Of a stretch of 9,062 nt of DNA, positions 1 through 6,612 are shown one piece after another. The stretch is from Dehalococcoidia bacterium UBA3254 (lineage in GTDB: Bacteria > Chloroflexota > Dehalococcoidia > Dehalococcoidales > UBA3254). The first letter of the stretch is position 1, and each line of letters starts with the position of its first letter. Below the pieces are notes generated by a model. It did not search any database, had not been told where the DNA came from, and was given only the letters and a program-made list of their open reading frames with translations. The position numbers were made by a program, and so were the translations under genes. The DNA lies in the NCBI GenBank assembly GCA_002362735.1, contig DEUU01000425.1, positions 23,280 to 32,341 of the forward strand. Reading direction: 5' to 3'.

Positions 1-608
1 AAAGGAAATCCGATCATAACGGCATGGTAACTGATGCTGTCCAGTGTCCCACTTTCCGATCCTTCGATCATTTTTCCATCGCCGCGAATTAAATAGAGTA
101 TTGCTGCTGCAAATCCAATCGTAAAAGCCCCATAGCTGATGACCGCTGAAGCAACGTGAGTGGTCAGTAAAAGACTTTGCTGGAGAGCGGGTACCAGAGG
201 AGCAGTTTGTGAAGGCAGACTATGTGCAAAGATCATTATCACAAGGGCGATTACCGCTCCTGTTGTAGTCAGGATAAGCAGCCGGTAACGCCACCAGAAA
301 AAAAGGCCCACCACCAGAATCCCCCAGGAGAAAGCTGTAGCAAATTCATACATATTAGAGAAAGGCCCATGCCCGGTAATCGTCGCTCGAGCGACCAGTG
401 AAAGGGTGATGCCCAATATGCTTCCTATCGTTGTTACCAGAGTAATATATCCTGGTAGACGGTAGCTGGATACCATGTTGACCACACGCCCGGAATTGGT
501 GACGGCTGAAACACTCCTGGCAGCCACGAGGCTCCAAACCGAAAAAATAATCGATAATCCAATGCATGCTAAAGCAAATGTGAACATCGGAGCTTCTAGA
601 TTAGCCAT
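1..608 (-). CDS. ccsA: Cytochrome c biogenesis protein CcsA/ResC, N-terminal part (runs off left edge)
   Basis: I read an open minus-strand frame of 202 codons from ATG at 608 to the window edge with no stop. An SD (GGAGGG, 623-618) sits 9 bases upstream of the ATG. The protein is very hydrophobic, with likely membrane segments near residues 6-28, 53-74, 93-107, 109-128 and 153-174. Family hallmarks are GHGPFSNMYEF (79-89), the conserved His at 151 at the start of a membrane segment, and SYHAVMIGFP (193-202). In known CcsA proteins the haem-binding WWD (tryptophan-rich) loop follows this last motif, so it would lie off-window. CcsA and ResB form the System II complex that exports haem and attaches it to CXXCH motifs of apocytochromes outside the membrane. 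The gene lies 72 bases downstream of resB on the same strand, with no convincing promoter between, so co-transcription is inferred. It is cut by the window, not visibly broken. Confidence 0.93.
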   Translation of the reverse strand, partial: MANLEAPMFTFALACIGLSIIFSVWSLVAARSVSAVTNSGRVVNMVSSYRLPGYITLVTTIGSILGITLSLVARATITGHGPFSNMYEFATAFSWGILVVGLFFWWRYRLLILTTTGAVIALVIMIFAHSLPSQTAPLVPALQQSLLLTTHVASAVISYGAFTIGFAAAILYLIRGDGKMIEGSESGTLDSISYHAVMIGFP

Positions 609-680
609 GATTATCGTCCCTCCACAACAAGACCTTAAGTCATAATAAATACATTATAATTGAACCAGGCTTGCAATAGA

Positions 681-2039
681 TTACTGCTTGATATTTCTCA
701 TCTCGTTTGCAATACCCTGTATTTCTCCTGTCATCCCCAATTTCCTTCCAGAATCCGAGCGTATCCAGACTCTTTTTTCTCTTCCCTGTTCGGATTTTAC
801 CAGGGCCCATATCCGGCGTCTCGGAAAGTAAAATACAATTAAAAGCCCAATTATAAAAAGTCCGGATGAAATCCAGATGATGTAGTTTCCGGGATCTTTT
901 GATATTTGAAACCCGGAAAATTGTTTATCCGCTAAATACGTTACTTCGATATTTTCGGCTTTAATCGGCGTATTTTTCTCCAGAAGAGAGGTTATGACCG
1001 GGGTATTTGAACTGGTCTTATATACCTGCAGTCCTACCTGCTCTTCATCTGAAGAAGTACCGGAAGCATTTGTGTTTCCTATCAGTACCAAAATATAACC
1101 CTGTTGATTCAGTCTGTAAATTCCGTAAGGGCGATTTTCCATCGTTCTGTCTAACACTACAACCCCTTCAAATAATATATTGCCGCTGGCAACTTCTTTT
1201 ACTCTAATTTTAGTAGAAGGGCCGAAAAAGGACTGATAGACTCGAATACCTTTATATTCCAGAGGATGATTGACCTCAATGATTCCTGTCTTTATAACCT
1301 GGCCGCTTTGATATAAAACGACATCCGAACGGTAGTCTTTTGGGCTGCCGTTCGGCCAGTATTCATCTGTAAACGAGTTCAATTTTATTGACAATCCGGT
1401 ATTGTAGCCGATTTCGCGGGTGTCTCCTTCAGCCACGATAAAGGAATTTTCTTTAAAGCCCGAATAGCTTCCGATCAAGAATCCTGCAATGAACAGGATC
1501 AGACTGAGGTGAATGATATAAGTGCCCAGAGGTGAAAATCGGTTTTTATCTGCGGCCAGATAGAGACCTTCAGGGCCCTCTGTTGTCTTAACCGTATATC
1601 GACGTTTTTGGAATATCCTGGTGAGCAAGTTTCCGGCATCTAATTTGGTGGAAAGGTTAATAAATGCAGATTGGTTTCTGATGTCCGGCTTATAAAAGTC
1701 TTCCGGCCTTTTTATCGGGCCTGATGACATGTTGGCCTGTGTTTGCTTCATTCTGTTAAGGCTGCAAATAATAATGCTGATTATTAACAGCGAACCCGCC
1801 ACGAGAAACCAGAAGGAGTGGAAGACATCGAATAGACCGAGGAAATTCAGAACCGGGTACCACGGGCCTGTTGCCGGCTGAGCGACGTTCTGTAACCACC
1901 AGAGATTGCTTTCAATATCTGCTTTGTATTCCGGTGTTATCTGTAAGACGAAGGTGCCGATCAAACTCAATCCCACCAGGATCAGTATCAGAATTAATGC
2001 GAGCCTCAAAGAGCTGAAAAATTGCCAGACTTTCCTCAA
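681..2039 (-). CDS. resB: Cytochrome c biogenesis protein ResB (CcsB/Ccs1)
   Basis: ResB is the partner of CcsA in System II cytochrome c maturation; it holds a large extracytoplasmic domain that presents apocytochrome for haem ligation. From the TTG start the protein has 452 residues, normal for the family. It shows SSLRLALILILILVGLSLIG in the first membrane segment (about 11-33), FHSFWF opening the second (about 73-95), HLSL in the third (about 174-192, candidate haem-ligand His177), NHPLEYKGIRVYQSFFG in the outside domain (about 257-273), and a last segment (about 386-404) preceded by KDPG and followed by PRRRIW. The longer frame from ATG 2060 is unlikely, because the codons between 2060 and 2040 are themselves a strong SD. 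The gene reads divergently from mazG and is followed by ccsA. The basic C-terminal tail after the last segment is probably cytoplasmic. Confidence 0.95.
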   Translation of the reverse strand: MRKVWQFFSSLRLALILILILVGLSLIGTFVLQITPEYKADIESNLWWLQNVAQPATGPWYPVLNFLGLFDVFHSFWFLVAGSLLIISIIICSLNRMKQTQANMSSGPIKRPEDFYKPDIRNQSAFINLSTKLDAGNLLTRIFQKRRYTVKTTEGPEGLYLAADKNRFSPLGTYIIHLSLILFIAGFLIGSYSGFKENSFIVAEGDTREIGYNTGLSIKLNSFTDEYWPNGSPKDYRSDVVLYQSGQVIKTGIIEVNHPLEYKGIRVYQSFFGPSTKIRVKEVASGNILFEGVVVLDRTMENRPYGIYRLNQQGYILVLIGNTNASGTSSDEEQVGLQVYKTSSNTPVITSLLEKNTPIKAENIEVTYLADKQFSGFQISKDPGNYIIWISSGLFIIGLLIVFYFPRRRIWALVKSEQGREKRVWIRSDSGRKLGMTGEIQGIANEMRNIKQ

Positions 2040-2044
2040 CTCAA

Positions 2045-2054
2045 CCCTCCTCCC
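2045..2054 (-). promoter_or_regulatory. Ribosome binding site that sets the resB start at TTG 2039
   Basis: On the minus strand the bases are GGGAGGAGGG, containing two overlapping GGAGG cores that end 6 and 9 bases before TTG at 2039-2037. ATG at 2060 lies upstream of this SD and would translate it as Arg-Gly-Arg-Arg, so TTG is the better start. The family N-terminus (Lys-Val-Trp, then SSLRL) begins right after this TTG. Confidence 0.8.
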
Positions 2055-2074
2055 TCTCATTCTATATCAACGAA

Positions 2075-2096
2075 CTGTTAATTTTGATAATAACAG
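2075..2096. promoter_or_regulatory. Inverted repeat CTGTTA-N10-TAACAG upstream of resB (candidate operator)
   Basis: The plus strand shows CTGTTA at 2075-2080 and TAACAG at 2091-2096, perfect inverted 6-base arms. On the minus strand the sequence TGTTATTAT inside it resembles an extended -10 element for resB, although no good -35 lies at the proper distance. A regulator bound here would cover that candidate promoter. The regulator is unknown and the assignment is inferred from symmetry and position only. Confidence 0.35.
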
Positions 2097-2116
2097 AATC
2101 TTCTTGGTTTGTTCTG

Positions 2117-2128
2117 CTGTTTAAACAG
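2117..2128. promoter_or_regulatory. Perfect 12-base palindrome CTGTTTAAACAG in the resB-mazG divergent region
   Basis: The sequence is a perfect palindrome. With one mismatch on each side (G2116/G2129), pairing continues for three more bases out to 2113 and 2132. Its ends (CTGTT and AACAG) match the arms of the inverted repeat at 2075-2096, so both could be sites for the same dimeric regulator acting on resB-ccsA, mazG or both. A smaller inverted repeat, AGACCT-TCCAG-AGGTCT, lies immediately next to it (2130-2146). Confidence 0.35.
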
Positions 2129-2168
2129 GAGACCTTCCAGAGGTCTATTTTATCATTTTCGAGGTGAT

Positions 2169-2198
2169 TTGCTCTATGAGGTGTAAACTCTCTATAAT
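2169..2198 (+). promoter_or_regulatory. Candidate sigma-A promoter for mazG
   Basis: TTGCTC (2169-2174), an 18-base spacer and a perfect TATAAT (2193-2198) give a plausible housekeeping promoter. The predicted start near 2205 leaves a leader of about 28 bases containing the mazG SD. The -35 is imperfect, so strength cannot be judged. Confidence 0.55.
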
Positions 2199-2232
2199 TT
2201 CTTTGTTAGTATAGAAAGAGGGGATAAATATT

Positions 2233-3024
2233 TTGACGGACCGCTATCAGAAAGAATTTTCCAATCTTGTGGAAATTATTGCTAAATTACGTGGTAAGAA
2301 CGGTTGTCCCTGGGATAAAAAGCAGACCCATATTTCCTTAAGAGAGTTTCTTCTGGAAGAGAGCTATGAGGTTCTTGAAGCCCTTGATGAAGCTAATACC
2401 CAAAAACTTCGCCAGGAATTGGGTGACCTTTTATTACAGATTGTGCTGCATAGTCAAATAGCTTGCGAAAACCAGGAGTTTGATATAGAAGATGTCATCA
2501 AGAGTATTAATATCAAACTGATTCGGCGTCACCCTCACGTATTTGGCGATATTAAGGTAAATAGTGCCGAAGAGGTCTCCCACAATTGGGAAGCGATAAA
2601 GGAGAAAGAGCGGGATGCGGAAGCTTCGATTCTTGATAACGTTCCGCGCCAGATGCCGGCTTTAGCTTACAGCCAAGATATTCAAAGAAGGGCAGCTCAA
2701 ATCGGTTTTGATTGGGAGAATATCGATGGAGTGATCGAAAAACTGGCCGAGGAAATGAAGGAATTCAAACAAGCCAACAGCCAGCAAGAGAAAGATGATG
2801 AATTTGGCGACTTGTTATTCACGATGGTTAATATTGCCCGGCGTATGGTAATTGATCCGGAGTCATCGTTAAGAAATGCTAACCGCAAGTTTTACAAGCG
2901 GTTTAGCTATATGGAGCAATTATGCCGAGAGCGGGGTCTAAAATTAGGGCAGCTTTCTTTCGATCAACAAAACGCTCTTTGGGAAGAAGCTAAAATTTAC
3001 ATAGGTAAGCAAGATATGGTATAA
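2233..3024 (+). CDS. mazG: Nucleoside triphosphate pyrophosphohydrolase MazG
   Basis: MazG hydrolyses (d)NTPs to NMP and pyrophosphate, and is known as a house-cleaning enzyme that also influences nucleotide alarmone levels. The 263-residue protein has the usual full-length two-domain form. The N-terminal half carries CPWD (25-28), EESYE (42-46), ELGD (62-65) and RRHPHVFGD (98-106). The C-terminal half repeats the metal-binding pattern as EEMKE (173-177) and DEFGD (189-193). The start is TTG at 2233, with SD AAGAGGGG (2216-2223) 9 bases upstream. Unlike Bacillus YabN it has no fused N-terminal methyltransferase domain. Its final codons contain the promoter of the downstream rpsO gene, so it is probably only partly co-transcribed with it. 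Function is secure at family level; the preferred nucleotide cannot be read from sequence. Confidence 0.96.
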   Translation: MTDRYQKEFSNLVEIIAKLRGKNGCPWDKKQTHISLREFLLEESYEVLEALDEANTQKLRQELGDLLLQIVLHSQIACENQEFDIEDVIKSINIKLIRRHPHVFGDIKVNSAEEVSHNWEAIKEKERDAEASILDNVPRQMPALAYSQDIQRRAAQIGFDWENIDGVIEKLAEEMKEFKQANSQQEKDDEFGDLLFTMVNIARRMVIDPESSLRNANRKFYKRFSYMEQLCRERGLKLGQLSFDQQNALWEEAKIYIGKQDMV

Positions 3025-3025
3025 T
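2996..3025 (+). promoter_or_regulatory. Strong extended -10 promoter for rpsO-pnp, overlapping the mazG stop
   Basis: TTTACA (2996-3001), an 18-base spacer ending in TGG, and a perfect TATAAT (3020-3025) give a -35, an extended TG motif and a consensus -10. The mazG stop TAA (3022-3024) lies inside the -10. The expected start is about 3031-3033, giving a leader of roughly 50 bases for rpsO. Housekeeping sigma-factor recognition is inferred. Confidence 0.75.
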
Positions 3026-3030
3026 TTTTT

Positions 3031-3045
3031 GATTTATGATAAATC
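3031..3045 (+). other. Small hairpin at the predicted 5' end of the rpsO-pnp transcript
   Basis: GATTTA (3031-3036) and TAAATC (3040-3045) are perfect inverted arms around the triloop TGA. The hairpin falls at the predicted transcription start, where such stems are known to shield mRNAs from 5'-end decay. The stem is AT-rich and weak, so its relevance is tentative. Confidence 0.35.
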
Positions 3046-3064
3046 TAGATATATGTGGCATAAG

Positions 3065-3089
3065 ATTAATTCGGGAGCATTGAATTGAT
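3065..3089 (+). promoter_or_regulatory. Putative translation-control hairpin enclosing the rpsO SD and start codon
   Basis: ATTAATTC (3065-3072) pairs with GAATTGAT (3082-3089): eight pairs including one G-U. The loop of nine bases holds the SD GGGAG (3073-3077), and the TTG start (3085-3087) is buried in the right arm. S15 is known to repress its own mRNA through leader structures in other bacteria, so this is a plausible autoregulatory element. It does not obviously match the published E. coli pseudoknot. Confidence 0.45.
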
Positions 3090-3348
3090 AAAAGCAAAAA
3101 AAACCAGCATTATTGAATCCTTCAAAACGAGTGAGGGAGATACGGGTTCAGTTGAAATACAGGTTGCTATCCTGACTGAAAGAATTAATCAGTTAACCCG
3201 TCATATGGCCGTTAGTAAGCATGATTATAATACTCAACGTGGTCTGCTAAAATTGGTAGGTCAGAGAAGAAGATTATTAAATTACCTGAGTAAGGAAGAC
3301 GTTGACCGTTATCATGCCGTAATTGGTAAACTCGGTCTGCGCAAGTAA
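3085..3348 (+). CDS. rpsO: 30S ribosomal protein S15
   Basis: S15 is a primary 16S rRNA binding protein that organises the central domain of the 30S subunit. The 87-residue product is close to the usual 88-89, with a slightly shorter N-terminus. Recognisable pieces are [16 protein letters not shown] (19-34), [18 protein letters not shown] (51-68) and the C-terminal IGKLGLRK. The segment usually reading close to DHHSRRGLL appears as DYNTQRGLL (47-55), a mild divergence in the rRNA-contacting loop with the Asp kept. The start is TTG at 3085; SD GGGAG ends 7 bases upstream. The earlier TTG at 3080 is out of frame and stops at once. The pnp gene follows after 21 bases, the rpsO-pnp order common to many bacteria. 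Confidence 0.97.
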   Translation: MIKAKKTSIIESFKTSEGDTGSVEIQVAILTERINQLTRHMAVSKHDYNTQRGLLKLVGQRRRLLNYLSKEDVDRYHAVIGKLGLRK

Positions 3349-3369
3349 TAAATTAGGGAGATAAAATAT

Positions 3370-5565
3370 TTGATCGAACCTAAATCCGTTTCGCGAGAAA
3401 TCTCCGGTCGGAGACTTACGATTGAAACTGGCAAATTAGCCAAACAAGCAAGTGGTTCTGTTCTGGTAAGCTATGGAGATACAGTAGTCCTCGTTACGGC
3501 AGTAATGAGTGCCAATATCAGGGAAGGGGTAGATTTCCTTCCTTTAACGGTAGATTACGAAGAGAGAATGTATGCCGCCGGTAAAATCCCCGGCGGTTTT
3601 ATTCGAAGAGAGGGACGTCCAAGTCAGGATGCCACTCTGGCCAGTCGACTCACTGATCGTACTATTCGTCCGTTGTTGCCCAAAAGCTGGCGTCATGATA
3701 TTCAAATTATTGTAACTGTACTATCAACGGACCAGGAAAATGATCCTAATATGCTGGGTATCATTGGCGCCTCAGCCGCTTTATCTATTTCAGAGATTCC
3801 GTTTGAAGGGCCCGTATCGGGTGTCACCGTTGGGCGTTTGGAGGGAGAATTTGTTTTGAACCCTACCCTTCCTAAGCTCGCCGAAAGTTCGCTGGATCTG
3901 GTTGTTTGCAGCACTTATAAGAACGTGGTCATGGTTGAAGCCGGGGCTCGTGAAATTCCAGAAGATATCATAGGTGAAGCTCTGACATTTGGTCATGAAG
4001 CAAACCAGGCTATTAATGAACTTCAAGAAGAGTTTATAAGAGGCATTCAAAAACCCAAACTGGAAGCTCCTGCGCCCTGGAATAAACCTGAAGTAGTGTC
4101 AGAGGTGCTTGCTATCTCCGGTCAGGGGATGAACTCTTGCATCGGCCAGGTAGATAGAGAGACACGGCAGGGTATCGAAAATAACCTCAAAAAAGAGCTC
4201 TCTGAAAAACTCAAGGACAAATTCGCTGTCGATGATATCGATTACGCCTTTGATCTCCAGATGAAAGCTTTGATGAGAAAGAGCGTCCTGGAAGATCACC
4301 GCCGCATGGATGGACGTGGCTTTCTCGATATCAGGCCTATTTCATGTGAGGTAGGATTCCTCCCCAGGACTCACGGCTCGGGTCTATTCAACCGTGGTGA
4401 GACTCAGGTTATGACGATTGCTACTCTCGGTTCAATGAGTGAGAGGCAGCAACTGGATGGTCTTGGAATTGAGGAAACCAAACACTATATCCATCACTAT
4501 AACTTTCCTCCATTCTCGACTGGAGAGACTGGCCGTATCGGCACAGTTGGCCGCCGGGAAATCGGTCACGGTGCTCTGGCGGAACGGGCTTTATTACCTG
4601 TAGTCCCTACTGAAGAGGAATTTCCTTATACCATCCGTCTGGTTTCTGAAGTCCTTGGTTCGAATGGAAGCACATCTATGGGCAGCACCTGTGCCAGTAC
4701 TTTGGCTTTGATGGATGCTGGCGTGCCGATTAAAAAACCTGTTTCCGGTATCGCCATGGGACTGGTTACAGATGATAAAGGCAACTTCGCGATTTTGAAT
4801 GATATTGCCGGTGTTGAAGATTTCTATGGCGACATGGATTTTAAGGTGGCCGGCACTGATGAGGGCATTACAGCCTTACAACTTGATATTAAACTCAAGG
4901 GAATTAGCCTGGAGATGTTGAATCAGGCGATCCGTCAGGCACATGACGGGAGGTTGTTTATTCTCGGAATAATGCTGAAAGCTATCAGTGCCCCAAGACC
5001 GAATATGAGTCCTTATGCGCCCCGGATGTATAAGATTAAAATCAACCCTGAGAAAATCGGTACTGTAATCGGACCCGGAGGCAAGATGATCCGGTCGATT
5101 ATCGAGCAAACAAAGAGCACTATTGATATAGATGATAGTGGATCTGTGGTCATTGGTTCATCGGATGAAAAATCTGCCCAGAGAGCAATCGAGATTATTG
5201 AAGGACTCACAAAAGAAATTGAAGTTGGCGCTATCTATACCGGTAAAGTGAGTCGTATATTGAATTTCGGAGCTATGGTTGAGCTGGTGCCGGGTAAAGA
5301 GGGTTTGGTCCACGTCAGCGAGCTGGCCGATTACCGGGTAGCGAAAGTCGAAGATATAGTCAAAGTCGGTGATGAGATTACCGTAAAAGTCATTGACATT
5401 GATCATATGGGCCGGGTGAATTTATCCCGTAAAGCTATGTTTGAGAAACCCGGTGAAGAGAAACCAAGGGCTCCCCGTCCTGAACAAAGAAGGCCGCGCG
5501 ATGGTTATCCGCCCCGGGGTGGTGGAGGTGGTGGCAGACCTCACCGTTTCGAAGAAAGACGGTAA
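3370..5565 (+). CDS. pnp: Polyribonucleotide nucleotidyltransferase (PNPase)
   Basis: PNPase degrades RNA 3' to 5' using phosphate, releasing nucleoside diphosphates, and works as a ring-shaped trimer in mRNA turnover. The 731 residues show the full domain order: first RNase PH-like domain (about 10-145), helical linker (about 240-310), second RNase PH-like domain (about 315-540), KH domain (about 552-613, with IGPGGK at 567-572) and S1 domain (about 618-688). By alignment with the E. coli enzyme, catalytic residues are Asp484, Asp490 and Lys492 in the segment ending GDMDFKVAG; the phosphate site is SNGSTSMGST (431-440). The start is TTG at 3370 with SD AGGGAG (3355-3360) 9 bases upstream. 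After S1 comes a short basic, Pro/Gly/Arg-rich tail with a run of six glycines. Only 21 bases separate it from rpsO, and a strong terminator follows. Confidence 0.98.
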   Translation: MIEPKSVSREISGRRLTIETGKLAKQASGSVLVSYGDTVVLVTAVMSANIREGVDFLPLTVDYEERMYAAGKIPGGFIRREGRPSQDATLASRLTDRTIRPLLPKSWRHDIQIIVTVLSTDQENDPNMLGIIGASAALSISEIPFEGPVSGVTVGRLEGEFVLNPTLPKLAESSLDLVVCSTYKNVVMVEAGAREIPEDIIGEALTFGHEANQAINELQEEFIRGIQKPKLEAPAPWNKPEVVSEVLAISGQGMNSCIGQVDRETRQGIENNLKKELSEKLKDKFAVDDIDYAFDLQMKALMRKSVLEDHRRMDGRGFLDIRPISCEVGFLPRTHGSGLFNRGETQVMTIATLGSMSERQQLDGLGIEETKHYIHHYNFPPFSTGETGRIGTVGRREIGHGALAERALLPVVPTEEEFPYTIRLVSEVLGSNGSTSMGSTCASTLALMDAGVPIKKPVSGIAMGLVTDDKGNFAILNDIAGVEDFYGDMDFKVAGTDEGITALQLDIKLKGISLEMLNQAIRQAHDGRLFILGIMLKAISAPRPNMSPYAPRMYKIKINPEKIGTVIGPGGKMIRSIIEQTKSTIDIDDSGSVVIGSSDEKSAQRAIEIIEGLTKEIEVGAIYTGKVSRILNFGAMVELVPGKEGLVHVSELADYRVAKVEDIVKVGDEITVKVIDIDHMGRVNLSRKAMFEKPGEEKPRAPRPEQRRPRDGYPPRGGGGGGRPHRFEERR

Positions 5566-5583
5566 TTCTTAAAAGATTAAATC

Positions 5584-5628
5584 GAAGCTGGCTAAACAGG
5601 TTAATGAGTTTAGCCAGCTTCTTTATTT
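5584..5628 (+). terminator. Intrinsic terminator after pnp
   Basis: GAAGCTGGCTAAAC (5584-5597) and GTTTAGCCAGCTTC (5608-5621) form a perfect 14-pair stem with a 10-base loop, followed by TTTATTT. It begins 18 bases after the pnp stop and separates the rpsO-pnp unit from the dap genes. Confidence 0.9.
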
Positions 5629-5645
5629 GACCACAGAAATAGTTA

Positions 5646-5674
5646 TTGATGAAACCTTTAAGCTTATCTATAAT
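5646..5674 (+). promoter_or_regulatory. Sigma-A promoter for the dapB-asd-dapA operon
   Basis: TTGATG (5646-5651), a 17-base spacer and a perfect TATAAT (5669-5674) match the housekeeping consensus closely. The predicted start near 5681 gives a leader of about 43 bases. The -35 TTGATG can be misread as the start codon of a longer dapB frame. An alternative -35, TTGACC at 5627-5632, has no -10 at the proper distance. No lysine riboswitch or T-box fits in this short leader. Confidence 0.8.
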
Positions 5675-5678
5675 TCAA

Positions 5679-5701
5679 TTATTCGGATATTTAGCGAATA
5701 A
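5679..5701 (+). other. Hairpin at the predicted 5' end of the dap operon mRNA
   Basis: TTATTCG (5679-5685) pairs perfectly with CGAATAA (5695-5701) around a 9-base loop, starting where transcription should begin. A role in 5'-end stability is possible. It is too small to be a known lysine-sensing leader. Confidence 0.35.
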
Positions 5702-5723
5702 ATATTTTTGTAAGAGGTTAATA

Positions 5724-6515
5724 ATGCAGCCAATAAAAACGGTCATATTTGGTGCTTCTGGAAAAGTGGGACAAGTCCTGGTAAATTCTCTCGGAAAAAC
5801 CCCAGAAATTCAGCTTGTGGGCGCAGTGGATATAAAAGCATCTGGAGGAAAACTGGATCTGGGAGGTGGAGTGTCGATTCCTTTTTCTTCCGATCTGGAT
5901 CAAATATTAACAACTACCAGGCCTGAAGTTATGGTGGACTTTACCCTCCCCGCGGCTACGATGCCGGCCGTCCGGCTGGCTGCGAAAAGTAAAGTGAATC
6001 TCGTCATTGGCACCACCGGATTCAAACCAGAGAATATTGTCGAGATGGATGCATTAGCCCGGTCTAATCAGACAGGTATCATATTAGCGTCTAACTTTGC
6101 TCTGGGCGCAGTTCTGATGATGTATTTTGCCAAACTGGCTGCAAAGTATATGGACTATGCTGAAATAATTGAGTTGCATCATAATCAAAAAATAGATGCG
6201 CCTTCCGGGACGGCATTAAATACGGCTAAAGCCATGGTAGCTTATCGTGGAAAACCATTTTCTCAAGCCGCAGATGAGGGAAAGAATTATCCTAGCCGAG
6301 GCGAAAAAGTAGGTGGAATCTCGGTCCACTCAGTTCGTCTCCCCGGCCTTATGGCCCATCAGGAAGTCATATTTGGGGGACCTGGACAGACACTGACAAT
6401 TCGTCATGATACCATTAACCGGGAATGTTATGTTCCGGGTGTCCTTTTAGCGATCCAGGCAGTGATCAAACAGCAGGGACTGATACAGGGGTTGGACAAC
6501 CTTCTTAATCTATAA
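5724..6515 (+). CDS. dapB: 4-hydroxy-tetrahydrodipicolinate reductase
   Basis: DapB reduces the DapA product with NAD(P)H in the diaminopimelate/lysine pathway. From ATG 5724 it has 263 residues, typical for the family. It shows the Rossmann motif FGASGKVG (9-16), GTTGF (96-100), and the catalytic and substrate-binding segment ELHHNQKIDAPSGTAL (150-165). His152/His153 and Lys156 correspond to E. coli His159/His160 and Lys163. The conserved GGPGQTLTIRHD segment (218-229) and the terminal helix region are complete. I chose 5724 because AGAGG (5713-5717 region) precedes it by 6 bases and the family N-terminus begins here. The frame does extend back to TTG 5646, but those residues have no family counterpart and overlap the promoter. 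It is the first gene of the dap unit; asd follows after a 97-base gap containing a hairpin. Confidence 0.96.
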   Translation: MQPIKTVIFGASGKVGQVLVNSLGKTPEIQLVGAVDIKASGGKLDLGGGVSIPFSSDLDQILTTTRPEVMVDFTLPAATMPAVRLAAKSKVNLVIGTTGFKPENIVEMDALARSNQTGIILASNFALGAVLMMYFAKLAAKYMDYAEIIELHHNQKIDAPSGTALNTAKAMVAYRGKPFSQAADEGKNYPSRGEKVGGISVHSVRLPGLMAHQEVIFGGPGQTLTIRHDTINRECYVPGVLLAIQAVIKQQGLIQGLDNLLNL

Positions 6516-6531
6516 TAAAAGGAGAGAAGGT

Positions 6532-6590
6532 AAGTTATCAGAGGTCAAAAACAGGTCTTTATTATTTTATTAGCTGTTTTCTGATAGCTT
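6532..6590 (+). other. Long imperfect hairpin between dapB and asd
   Basis: AAGTTATCAGA (6532-6542) pairs with TCTGATAGCTT (6580-6590), eleven pairs with one G-U. Stacked inside, after a 6-base one-sided bulge, AAACAG (6549-6554) pairs with CTGTTT (6574-6579). The 19-base loop is AT-rich. No U-run follows, so it is not a standard terminator. It ends 8 bases before the asd SD and could tune asd translation, mRNA processing or stability. Confidence 0.45.
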
Positions 6591-6597
6591 GTCCAAA

Positions 6598-6606
6598 AGG
6601 GGGGAG
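6598..6606 (+). promoter_or_regulatory. Ribosome binding site that sets the asd start at GTG 6613
   Basis: AGGGGGGAG ends 6 bases before GTG 6613. A longer frame from TTG 6591 or 6589 would translate this SD (Ser-Lys-Arg-Gly-Glu), and the family N-terminus (beta strand HVAVVG) begins directly after the GTG, so GTG is preferred. Confidence 0.75.
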
Positions 6607-6612
6607 AAAATC

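Noticed and set aside
355..567. 70-codon minus-strand frame within the ccsA region
   Set aside because: It lies in another frame of the same strand as ccsA, whose own frame is open through the whole segment and matches CcsA motifs.
609..680. TATAAT on the minus strand between resB and ccsA as a separate ccsA promoter
   Set aside because: No acceptable -35 hexamer lies 16-18 bases upstream; co-transcription with resB is simpler.
671..714. Eight-base direct repeat TTGCAATA (671-678 and 707-714) around the resB stop
   Set aside because: It is short, lies largely in coding sequence, and has no mobile element or attachment-site context.
5679..5723. Possible lysine riboswitch or T-box upstream of dapB
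   Set aside because: The leader from the predicted start is only about 43 bases, far too short for either element, and no conserved core is visible.
6516..6532. SD-like AAAAGGAGAGAAGG right after the dapB stop, suggesting a small gene
   Set aside because: No ATG, GTG or TTG occurs at a usable distance downstream before the hairpin, so no supported open frame follows.
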